A stretch of DNA of 64,000 bases, taken from positions 186,001 through 250,000 of the forward strand of contig NZ_JAJPUI010000007.1 of the NCBI RefSeq assembly GCF_021390935.1, in the 5' to 3' direction. The notes beneath the pieces are model-generated. The model ran no database searches. It was not told the origin of the DNA and saw only the letters and a program-made list of their open reading frames with translations. This document shows positions 26,868-46,200 of this stretch, one piece after another (position 1 is the stretch's first letter; each line of letters opens with the position of its first letter). The position numbers were made by a program, and so were the translations under genes. Source of the stretch: Streptomyces sp. CC228A. GTDB lineage: Bacteria; Actinomycetota; Actinomycetes; Streptomycetales; Streptomycetaceae.

Positions 26868-28848
26868 TGTGGCGGATCTCCCTGCGGTCGGTGCGGCACT
26901 ACCGGGCGCTCTTCGCCGGTACGTTCGTGGCGCTCGCGCTCGGCGTGGCGCTGGTCGGGGTGTGCGCGTCGGCGCTGGCCGCGACCTGGGCGGTGCCGGC
27001 GGCGCCCGGCTCCGGCGCCGGGTCGGTGACGCTCACGGACGGCACCGGTACGGCGCGCACCCTGTCCGCCGGCGACCCGGACATGGGCGGGGTGCAGAGC
27101 GTGCTGGCGATGGCGGGCGTCGTGTCGGCGTTCGTGACGGTGTTCGTCGTCGCGGGCACGTGTGCGTTCGGCATCGCCCTGCGCCGCCGCGACATGGGGT
27201 TGCTGCGCCTGGTGGGCGCGGGCGGTCCGCAGGTGCGCCGGATGGTGCTGGGCGAGTCGCTGGCGGTGGCGGTGCCTGCCGCACTGGCGGGGTGCGCGGT
27301 CGCCGCCGCGGCCGCGCCGTTCGCCGTGGAGGCGCTCGACGGCACGGGGCTGTCACCGGTCGGTTTGCGACCGGGACCGTTGTCCGGGCCGCTGCTGTTC
27401 GCCGCGGGCAGCGGGCTGCTGATGGCCGTGCTGGGTGCGCTGGCCGCGTCGCGGCGGGCCGCGCGGGTGCGCCCGGCGGAGGCGCTGCGCGAGGCGGAGC
27501 CGGACGCCCGGGCGATGACGGCGGGGCGCGGGGCGCTGGGTGTGCTGACGCTGGTGACCGGCGGGGTGCTGGTGGCGCTGACGCCCGGCGCGGGCGCGGA
27601 GGCGGCCACGCCGCTGGCGCTGTCCGGCACGATGGCGCTCGCTGTCGCCGCCACGCTCCTGGGGCCCCTGTACCTGCCGGCGCTGCTGCGGCTGACGGCG
27701 CTGCCGCTGCGCTGGGCCGACCCGGTGGCGGGCCGCCTGGCCGCGGAGTCGGTGCGCACGTCGCGGCGGCGTACGGCGGCCCTGGTCGGGCCGGTGGTGG
27801 CGATCCTGGCGACCGTCGGCGTGTTCACCACCGTGCTGTCCACCACGGGCGCGGCGGCGGAGGCGGACGACCGGGCGCGTACCGTCGCGCAACTGGTGGT
27901 GGAGCCGGCGCGGGGCGGCGTGCTGGGCGAGGACGTCGTGTCGGCCCTGCGCGCCCACCCGGGGTGGCGGCGGTGTCGGCACCCGCCGCGCTGGAGGTGG
28001 CGGTGGCCGGCCCGCACTCGGTGTGGCGGGAGCAGGCGGCGGTCGGGGATCCGGCCGCGCTGGCCCGCACCCACCGGATCACGGTGGTGGACGGGTCCCT
28101 CGGCCCGCTGGAGCCGGGCACGCTCGCGGTGTCGCGGGAGTTCGCCGACTGGTACGGGCACCGGGCGGGCTCCACGGTGACGTACGGGCTGTTCGGCGGC
28201 CGGCCGGTCACGGGCCGTGTCGTGGCGGTGCTGGACGGCGGGTCGGCGGTGCCCTCGCTGCTGCTGCCGCCCGGCTCGGGAGGCGGCGCGGCCGCGCCGC
28301 GTGCCGCCGTGCTGCTCGGTGCAGAGGCCGCGGGCTCGCCGCGGGCGGCGGCCGCGGAGCTGACCGCGCGGTTCGGTGCCGACCGGGTGCGGGTGGTGCC
28401 GTCCGAGGAGTGGTTCAGCCGGGCGGCGGGCGACCGTGACCGGCTCAACCGGCTGGTGCTGGGGGTGCTTGCGGTACCGGCGTCGCTGTACGCGCTCATC
28501 GCCGTGGCGGGCGTGCTGGTGATGGCGTACAGCCGACGCGGGCGGGAGGTGGCGGGCATGCGACTGATCGGTGTCAGCGCGGGGCAGGTGCGCCGCATGG
28601 CGCTGTGGGAGACCCTGTCCACGTCGCTGCTGGGCGTGGTGATCGCGGCCGGGGTGGTGGCCGTGGGGGCGCGGGCGTACCGCGGGGCGCTGGCGGTCTT
28701 CGGCGGGGAGCCGCCGCTGCGCGTGGAGTGGGGCGTGCTCGGGGCGCTCACCGGGGCCTGTGTCCTGGTCGGTGTGGTGGTGAGCCGTGCGGCGGTCGGC
28801 CGTCTGCTGCGGCACGCGGGCGTCGCCGGGGTCGCTTCCCGCGAGTAG
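26867..28848 (+). CDS. FtsX-type ABC permease (frameshifted)
   Basis: The ATG overlaps the ATPase stop. The protein starts with a membrane anchor (LFAGTFVALALGVALVGVCASAL) and carries two FtsX-type permease domains separated by an extracellular part. The first has VFVVAGTCAFGIALRRRDMGLLRLVGAG. The second ends with LYALIAVAGVLVMAYSRRGREVAGMRLIG. Near 27963, in a GGGG run, the reading frame shifts by one missing base. After it the other frame continues without interruption to a stop at 28848. With the ATPase it would export or sense a peptide or lipid-linked compound. Confidence 0.8.
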
Positions 28849-29002
28849 GGCGTCTCACTCGGGGTCGGACATCGGTCGGCGTAGCGTTACCCAGCGTGCC
28901 GCGCCTATGCTGTGGCCCCCCACACAGCTTCACTTGCACTTCACACTTGGGCGGCGCATGCTCGCCGGTTGGTTGGCACGATCCTAACGAGCAGGAGTCT
29001 CC

Positions 29003-29674
29003 ATGCGCGTCGCGATCGCCGAGGATTCCGCGCTCTTGCGAGCCGGAATGGCGAGGCTGCTGGCGGACGAGGGAATCGAGGTCGTCGCTTCGCTGAGCGA
29101 TGCGACGGGGATGCTGGAAGCCGTCCGGACCGCGCGGCCGCACGTGGTGATTATGGATGTCCGTATGCCGCCGACGTTCACGGACGAGGGCATACGCGCC
29201 GCCCTGGAGATACAGAAGCTCGGCGCGGGCACCGCGGTGCTGCTCCTGTCCCAGTACGTGGAGCCCACCTACGCCGAGGAGCTGGTCAGGGACGCGCCGG
29301 CCGGGGCGGGGTACCTGCTGAAGCAGCGCGTCGGGGACTTCGAGGAATTCCTTTCGGCTCTGCACCGCGTCCGGAACGGGGAAACCGTCCTGGATTCCGA
29401 CATCTTCAAGCAGTTCGTCGGCAGTCCGCGGGAGAAGCGCGCCACGGAGCTGCTGACGCCGCGTGAACGCCAGGTGCTCGAACTCATGGCGACGGGGCTG
29501 ACGAACAGCGGCATCGTGAACCGGCTCGCCATTTCCGAGCGCGCGGTGGAGAAGCACGTCACGTCGATCCTCGGGAAGTTGAGGATTCCGAACACGGGTG
29601 AGAACCACCGCCGGGTGCTGGCGGTGCTGGATTACCTGCGGGGCATGGAAAAGCTTCAGGACAGGGCCGACTGA
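29003..29674 (+). CDS. NarL-type response regulator (TCS 2)
   Basis: The protein has the receiver motif MRVAIAEDSALLRAG, phosphorylated Asp in VVIMDVRMPP, Lys in AGYLLKQRVGD, and a LuxR-type output domain LLTPRERQVLELMATGLTNSGIVNRLAISERAVEKH. It lies directly before its kinase with only six bases between them. It is transcribed toward the NRPS genes and is the nearest regulator upstream of them, so pathway control is plausible. Confidence 0.9.
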   Translation: MRVAIAEDSALLRAGMARLLADEGIEVVASLSDATGMLEAVRTARPHVVIMDVRMPPTFTDEGIRAALEIQKLGAGTAVLLLSQYVEPTYAEELVRDAPAGAGYLLKQRVGDFEEFLSALHRVRNGETVLDSDIFKQFVGSPREKRATELLTPRERQVLELMATGLTNSGIVNRLAISERAVEKHVTSILGKLRIPNTGENHRRVLAVLDYLRGMEKLQDRAD

Positions 29675-29680
29675 CGCGCG

Positions 29681-31078
29681 GTGGTCCGTAGTCCTGTGAC
29701 GTTCTCGACTCCTTATCGTGTGGCCGCCGGCCTGATCTACCTCTCCGTGGGCAGTCTGGTCGGTCTGCTGCTGGCCCCGCTCGTGGTGGCCTCGCTGGCT
29801 CTGCGCGCCGTGTCGTGGCTCCTGCTCGCCGGTCTGCCGTCGGCGGTCGTCGCCGTCGTACGGGGTGCGGCGGCGGCGGTGCGGTGGGCGGTCCCGGCAG
29901 CGCGGCGGCGGGCGCCCCGGCAGGCCGGCGCGCTGGGTGACGTGCTGCGGCAGGTGCCGGCCCGGCTGGCGGCCCTGCGTGACGGCATGTCGTTCAGCCT
30001 GCCGCTGCTGCGGGCTGTCGCCGACCTGGAGCGCCTGCTCGCCCACTCGGTCGTCGGCGCCCCGGGCGACCCGTCGCACCGGTCCGCCGAGGCGGACCGG
30101 GAGGGGGCTCGGGAGCACCGGTCCGCCGAGGCGGGCTGGGACGACATCGGCTACCTCGGGCTGCTGCTGCTCGGCACGGTCTGGCTGCTGCCGCTGGCGG
30201 CGCTGGCGGTGCCGGTGGTCGCGTTCGCGGTGGCGCTGCCCGTCGGGCCGCCGGAGCAACTCGCGTTCGGGCCCGGTGTGACCCTGCCGGTGACGGGGGC
30301 GGTCACGCGCCTGACGGTCGCCGCCGGGTCCGTGGCGGCCTTCTCGGCACTGCTGGGGCTGCTGTTCTGGATGGGCAGACTGCGGGCCCGGCTGGTGCGC
30401 CGCATCCTCAGCCGGATCGACGAGGCCGAGGCGCAGCGCCGGGAGGAGGCGGCCGAGCGCCAGCGCATCGCGGCGCTGCGGGTGAACGACGCCGACTACC
30501 GCCGACTGGAAAGAGATCTCCACGACGGGGCGCAGGCGCGCCTGGCGGTGCTGCTGATGCGCCTTTCCCACGGGAAGCACCGCAGGAGTGACGACGCGGA
30601 ATACCTGCGCGGGCTTCTCGACGAAACGCACCAGGAGATCGGAAAGGCGCTCGACGAGATCCGGGACCTGGTACGCGGAATTCAGCCGCCCATTCTGAGC
30701 GATCGCGGTCTCGACGCGGCCGTATCGGCGTTGACGGAGCGTTTCCACGTGCCCGTGGTCGTTTCCAGCGGTCTTGAGCGGCGCCCGGACGTGGGCGTGG
30801 AGTCGACGGCTTACTACATCGTCGCGGAATGCCTGGCGAACACGGTCAAGCACGCGTCCGCCACGCGTATCCACGTCCGCCTTGAGGAGCACGACAACCA
30901 GCTCGTCATCTCGGTGACGGACAACGGCACGGGCGGTGCCTCGCCGACCGGCGGGACGGGGCTGCGCGGGCTGGAGGACCGGGCCGCCGCGCTCAACGGG
31001 CGGTTGGACGTGAGGAGTCCGCCCGGTGGACCGACGACGGTGACGGCCACCCTCCCCTGGTCAGCACACCCGCTCTGA
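29681..31078 (+). CDS. NarL-family sensor histidine kinase (TCS 2)
   Basis: This 465-residue kinase has N-terminal membrane segments (AAGLIYLSVGSLVGLLLAPLVV; LGLLLLGTVWLLPLAALAVPVVAFAVALP; VAAFSALLGLLFWMG). The HisKA_3 motif is LERDLHDGAQARLAVLLMRLS. The ATPase domain has ECLANTVKHASATRIHV and SVTDNGTGGASPTGGTGLRGLEDRA. The start is a GTG at 29681. Between the membrane segments lies a variable loop with a short repeat (HRSAEAD, HRSAEAG). A strong hairpin follows the gene. Confidence 0.9.
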   Translation: MVRSPVTFSTPYRVAAGLIYLSVGSLVGLLLAPLVVASLALRAVSWLLLAGLPSAVVAVVRGAAAAVRWAVPAARRRAPRQAGALGDVLRQVPARLAALRDGMSFSLPLLRAVADLERLLAHSVVGAPGDPSHRSAEADREGAREHRSAEAGWDDIGYLGLLLLGTVWLLPLAALAVPVVAFAVALPVGPPEQLAFGPGVTLPVTGAVTRLTVAAGSVAAFSALLGLLFWMGRLRARLVRRILSRIDEAEAQRREEAAERQRIAALRVNDADYRRLERDLHDGAQARLAVLLMRLSHGKHRRSDDAEYLRGLLDETHQEIGKALDEIRDLVRGIQPPILSDRGLDAAVSALTERFHVPVVVSSGLERRPDVGVESTAYYIVAECLANTVKHASATRIHVRLEEHDNQLVISVTDNGTGGASPTGGTGLRGLEDRAAALNGRLDVRSPPGGPTTVTATLPWSAHPL

Positions 31079-31107
31079 CCTGCATCTTTTCCTCATATCG
31101 AAAGCTC

Positions 31108-31137
31108 TTGCCCTTTTTTGAACGCGTGATCGAGGAT
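31108..31137 (+). promoter_or_regulatory. candidate promoter of the biosynthetic operon
   Basis: TTGCCC at 31108 and GAGGAT at 31132 are 18 bases apart in an unusually AT-rich patch (CTTTTCCTCATATCGAAAG, TTTTTTGAAC). If used, transcription would start just at the foot of the 18-bp hairpin. Prediction by eye only. Confidence 0.4.
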
Positions 31138-31142
31138 GTGAG

Positions 31143-31183
31143 GGTACGGCTACCCGCACCCCCGAGGTGCGGGTAGCCGTACC
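31143..31183. terminator. 18-bp perfect hairpin between TCS 2 and the PBP-type thioesterase gene
   Basis: GGTACGGCTACCCGCACC and its exact complement enclose a five-base loop (CCCGA). It lies 64 bases after the kinase stop and 24 bases before the GTG of the next gene. No U-tract follows. It can end the TCS 2 transcript, act as a leader element of the biosynthetic operon, or do both. Confidence 0.85.
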
Positions 31184-31207
31184 AGTGCAGCGTGACAAGG
31201 GGGAGAC

Positions 31208-32553
31208 GTGGAAGCGCATTTTACGGCGGACCGACTGCGCGGGCTCGCGCACGACCACTCGGTTCCCGGCGCGCAGCTGACCATCCACCGGGCGGGGGAG
31301 ACCCTGTCCCTGACCACCGGGGTGACCCGGGCCGGCACCGCCGTGCCGGTGACCGCGGACACCGCCTTCGCCCTGGGTTCGGTGACCAAGGCGTTCACGG
31401 CCACCGTGATCGCCCGCTTCGTTTCCGAGGGCGACCTCGAATGGGACGACCCGGTCGCCGAATACCTGGCGGAGTTCGACGGGGCGGTGGACGGCAAGAT
31501 GGCCGCCATCACCCTGCGGCACCTGCTCAGCCATACCGCCGGGCTGGTCGCCGACCACGAGCCCGACGGAACCGGGGAACCGTCCCTGGCGCGTTACACG
31601 GCGAGTGCCGCGGCCACCCGCACCCTGCACGATCCGGGGCACTGCTTCTCGTACGCGAATACCGGCTACAGCATTCTCGGCCGCGTGATCGAGGTGGTCG
31701 GTGACATGAAGTGGCAGGCGGTCATGGAGCATTCCCTGCTGCGGCCGCTCGGCATCGCCCCGGTGTTCCTGGGCGGCGGCTCCGCGGCGGGCCCCCGTGC
31801 CGTCGCGGACGGCCACGCCGTGCGGCCGGGCCCGCGGCGCACGGCCCACCCCGTCGGCCCGTACCTGCCGCCGTACGGCTGGGCGCCGGCGGGCGGACTG
31901 GCCGGCAGCGCCGACGACCTGGTGGCGCTCGCCGCCCTCCACCTGGGGACCCGCCCCGGAGCCGACACGCTGCTGCCCGCCGCGGAGCGGGCCGAGATGG
32001 CCGCCGAGGTGCCCGCCGCCGACGCCTCCGGCATGGCCGACGGATGGGGCCTGGGCCTGGCCCGCCACGCCTCGCCCGACGGCACCTGGCTCGGCCACGA
32101 CGGCACCGCCGACGGCGGCACCGCCCACCTGCGGTTCCACCCGGGCACCGGCACCGCGGTGGCCCTGACCACCAACGCCACCACCGGCACCCTGCTGTGG
32201 GCGGACCTCGTGGACGCGCTGAGGGAGCACGGCGTGCCCGTCGGCGACCACCGCCCCGCACCGCCCACCGCGCCCCCGGTGACGACCGGCCTCGACCGCT
32301 TCACCGGCGACTACCGCAACGGCGACACGCGCTTCGCCGTCCGCGCCCACCGCGACGGCACCGCCCTGCGCCTGACGGACACGACCGGGTACACCGCCGA
32401 CCTGGCACTCCGCGCCGACCTCGGGTTCACCGCCCGGCGCACCGACACCGGCACCGCCCCCACACCGGCCGGTTCCTCACCGATCCCGCCACGGGCGAGG
32501 TCACCCTCATGCAGCTCGGCGGCCGCTCCGCCCGCCGGACGACGGCCGCCTGA
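31208..32553 (+). CDS. stand-alone PBP-type thioesterase/peptide cyclase (beta-lactamase fold, frameshifted)
   Basis: The GTG at 31208 follows AAGGGGGAG. The protein has the class C beta-lactamase/PBP catalytic set: S58-V-T-K61 in FALGSVTKAFTA, Y149-A-N151 in CFSYANTGYSILG, and WLGHDGTADGG as the third motif. A lipocalin-like C-terminal domain (FTGDYRNGDTRFAVRAH onward) completes it. Near 32473, in a CCCCC run, one base appears missing. The other frame then ends properly (TGRFLTDPATGEVTLMQLGG, stop at 32553). Proteins of this kind (SurE, DsaJ, MppK type) cyclise NRPS peptides in trans when the synthetase lacks a thioesterase domain, as here. A D-aminopeptidase or esterase role is the alternative. 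Confidence 0.8.
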
Positions 32554-32740
32554 ACTCCACCCGGACGCGGCCCCGTCCGCCGCCCCCGGCCGCAGCGCAC
32601 CGGTCACCGGGCCCGCGCACGGGCCGGCTCCCGCGCCGGCCGCCCTCTCCCCCGCACCGCCTTTTCCGACTTCCCCGGCTTCCGCGCCCCGCCCCTGGCA
32701 CCCCCGCGCCCGGAAGCCGCACTTCCCTGGAGGTACAAAC

Positions 32741-42947
<10,207 letters not shown>

Positions 42948-42989
42948 GCCACCCCCGTCCCCCGTCATCCCTCACGTGAAAGGCCCACC

Positions 42990-43196
42990 GTGTCCAACCC
43001 CTTCGAGAAGTCCGACCGTTCGTACGACGTCCTCGTCAACGACGAGGGGCAGCACTCGCTGTGGCCCGCCGGCACAGCCGTCCCGGCCGGCTGGGAGGCC
43101 GTCCTCGCCGACCGGCCGCGCGAGGAGTGCCTCGCCTACGTCGAGGCGCACTGGACCGACATGCGTCCGCGCAGCCTGCGCACCGCCACCGCCTGA
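42990..43196 (+). CDS. MbtH-family adenylation-domain partner
   Basis: This 68-residue protein begins SNPFEKSDRSYDVLVNDEGQHSLWPAGTAVPAGWEAVL and carries the conserved N-x-E-x2-x-S-L-W-P and W-x3-RP-type tryptophans of the family, ending with HWTDMRPRSLR. MbtH proteins bind adenylation domains and are needed for their solubility or activity. It sits between the two NRPS genes and was probably made for them. Confidence 0.97.
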   Translation: MSNPFEKSDRSYDVLVNDEGQHSLWPAGTAVPAGWEAVLADRPREECLAYVEAHWTDMRPRSLRTATA

Positions 43197-43299
43197 CCCG
43201 GCCACCGCCGCCCGGTCCCCCGCCGCCACCCTCGGCGGGGGACCGGACGGGCCCGCCTTCTCCACCTGCTGACCAGCACTCTTCTGGGGGATCCCGCCA

Positions 43300-46200
43300 A
43301 TGAACACGCCAGCATCCCGCGCGGACCGCGTCGCCGCTCTTCCCGAACGACTCCGCGAGGCGCTCGCCCAGCGCCTGGCGGGCCGGGGCGCGCCCGCCGC
43401 GGCCACCGCCGTGCCGCTGGTCCCGGCGGTGGCGCGCGGCGGCGACCTGCGGCTGTCCTACGGCCAGCAGCGCCTGTGGTTCCTGGACGACTTCGCGCCC
43501 GGCGGCGCCGACTACCACTCGGCGCTGCCCGTACGGATCAGCGGGCCCCTCGACGCGGACGCGCTGCGCGCCGCCGTCCGCGACCTGGTGGCCCGTCACG
43601 AGGCGCTGCGGACGACCTTCGCCGCGCGCGACGGCCGGGGCGTGCAACGCGTCCACGACCGGCTCGACCCGGACTGGGTGACCGCCGACGCCGACGGTGA
43701 AGAGGCCGCGCGGGACGCGGTGCGGGCGGAGATGGCGCGCCCCTACGACCTGGCGGCCGGGCCGCTGGTGCGCGTGCTGCTGGTGCGCCTCGCCGACGAC
43801 GAGCACATCTGCGTCCTGGGGATGCACCACATCGTCACCGACGGCTGGTCGATGGGCGTCGTCGCCCGCGAGCTGGGCGAGCTGTACGCGGCCCGCACCG
43901 AGGGCCGCGAGCCCGACCTGCCGGAGGTCGCCGTCCAGTACCCGGACTTCGCCGCCTGGCAGCGCGCCCGGCTGGAGGACGGCGGCCTGCTGGAAGAGCA
44001 GCTCGACTGGTGGCGGGAGCAGCTGAAGGGCATCGCCCCGCTGGAGCTGCCCACCGACCGGCCGCGGCCCGCCGTGCGCTCGTCGGCCGGTGCGGTGTAC
44101 GGCTTCGAGCTGCCCGCCGACACGGTCGCGGGGCTGAAGGAGCTGGCCCGCGAGCGGAGCGCGACGGTGTTCATGGCACTGACGGCCGCGGTGAAGGCGG
44201 TCCTGGCCCGCTGGTCCGGGCAGGAGGACATCGCCGTCGGCACGTCGTCCGCAGCGCGCGGCCACCGGGAGCTGGAGCAGCTGGTCGGCTTCCTCGTGAA
44301 CACCGTCGTCCTGCGCACGCAGGTCGACCCTGAACTGACGTTCGCCCAGCTGCTGGGCCGGGTGAAGGGCACCGTCCTCGACGCGTTCGCCCACGAGGAC
44401 GTCCCCTTCGACAAGCTGGTCGAGGCGGTGCAGCCGGAGCGCGACCCGAGCCGCACGGCGCTGGTGCAGGCCATGGTCGTGCTGCAGAACGCCCCGGCCG
44501 GCACGCTGGTCCTGCCGGGCGCGGCGGTCTCGCCGTACCCGCTGGAGCGCAACGCCTCGCTGTTCGACCTGACCTTCGAGTTCGAGGAGGTCGACGGGCG
44601 CCTGCGCGGCCTGGTCGAGTACAGCACCGAGCTCTTCGACGAGCGTACGGTCGCCCGGCTGACCGGCCATCTGGGCGTGCTCCTGGCCGGCGCGGTGGCC
44701 GACCCGGACCGGCCCGTGGCGGCGCTGCCCCTGCTCACGGCCGACGAGCACCGGCAGGTCGCCACCGAGTGGAACGCCACGGAGCTCCCGGCGGGCGACG
44801 GCGCGCTGGTCCACGAGCGGCTGGCGGCGCAGGCCGCGCGCACCCCGACGCGGTCGCCGTGATCGCGCAGGACGCCACGCTCACCCACCGGGAGCTGGAC
44901 GAGCGGGCCAACCGGCTCGCCCACCACCTGGCCGCGCTCGGCGCCGGCCCCGGCTCCCTGGTGGGTCTCAGCGTGGAGCGCGGCTCCGCCATGGCGGTCG
45001 GGCTTCTCGGCATCCTCCGGGCGGGCGCCGGGTACGTGCCGCTCGACCCGGGCTTCCCCGCCGACCGCCTCGCGTACATGGTGGCGGACTCGGGCGCCCG
45101 GATCGTCGTCACCCAGTCCGCGGCGCGCGACCGGCTGCCCGCCGTCGACGGCCTGCGGATCGTGGACGTGGACGCGGAGCGGGACGCGATCGGGCGGCGG
45201 CCCGCCACCCCGCCGCGGACCGCCGTGACCGCCGGGGACCTGGCGTACGTGATCTACACCTCGGGGTCGACCGGTGAGCCCAAGGGCGTCGCCGTGGAGC
45301 ACCGGAACGTACGGCACATCCTGACTGCCTGGGACGAGCGGTACGGGCTTGGCGAGCTGAAGCCGCGCTTCCTGTCGGTGTCCAGCCTCTCCGTGGACCT
45401 GTTCTTCGCCGACCTCATCCGCTCCCTGCCCTTCGGCGGGGCGCTGGTCATCGCGTCGAAGGACGTCACCACCGAGCCGTCGGCGCTCCTCGACCTGATC
45501 GACGAGACCGGCGCGACGGGCCTGGAGATCGTGCCCTCGCTGCTCAACGCCGTCCTGGAGGAGGTCGAGCGGCGCGGTGAGGCGTTCCCGCCGCTGCGGC
45601 TGATCTCCGTCGGCTCCGAGGGCTGGCGCGTCGAGGACTGCCGTGCCCTGCTGCGCCGCATCCGGCACGACTGCGTCGTGGTCAACGCGTACGGCGGCAC
45701 CGAGGCGACCGTCGACTCGACGGTCTTCGCCCCGACGGAGGAGAGCCTGCGCGGCCGCGTGTACGTGCCGATCGGCCGTCCCCTGCCCCGCACCCGCGTC
45801 TATGTGCGCGACGCGCACGGCAACCTGGTCCCGCCCGGTGTGCCGGGCGAGATCTGGATCGGCGGCGACGGTGTGGCGCGCGGCTACCACGGGCGGCCGG
45901 AGCTGACCGCCGAGCGGTTCGCCGACAGCCCCTACGTGCCGGGCGACCGGCTGTACCGCACCGGTGACCGGGCGCGCTGGCTGCCTTCCGGGGACCTGGA
46001 GTTCCTGGGCCGCGCCGACGACCAGGTCAAGATCCGGGGCTTCCGCATCGAGCTCGGCGAGGTCGAGAGCGCCCTGCTGACCCACCCGGACGTGCGCGAC
46101 GCGGTGGTCGTCGCCCGCCAGGACGACACCGGCAGGCGGCGTCTCGTGGCGTACGCCGTGACCGAGGGCGCCGACGCCGGGGCGCGGACCTCCGAGCTGC

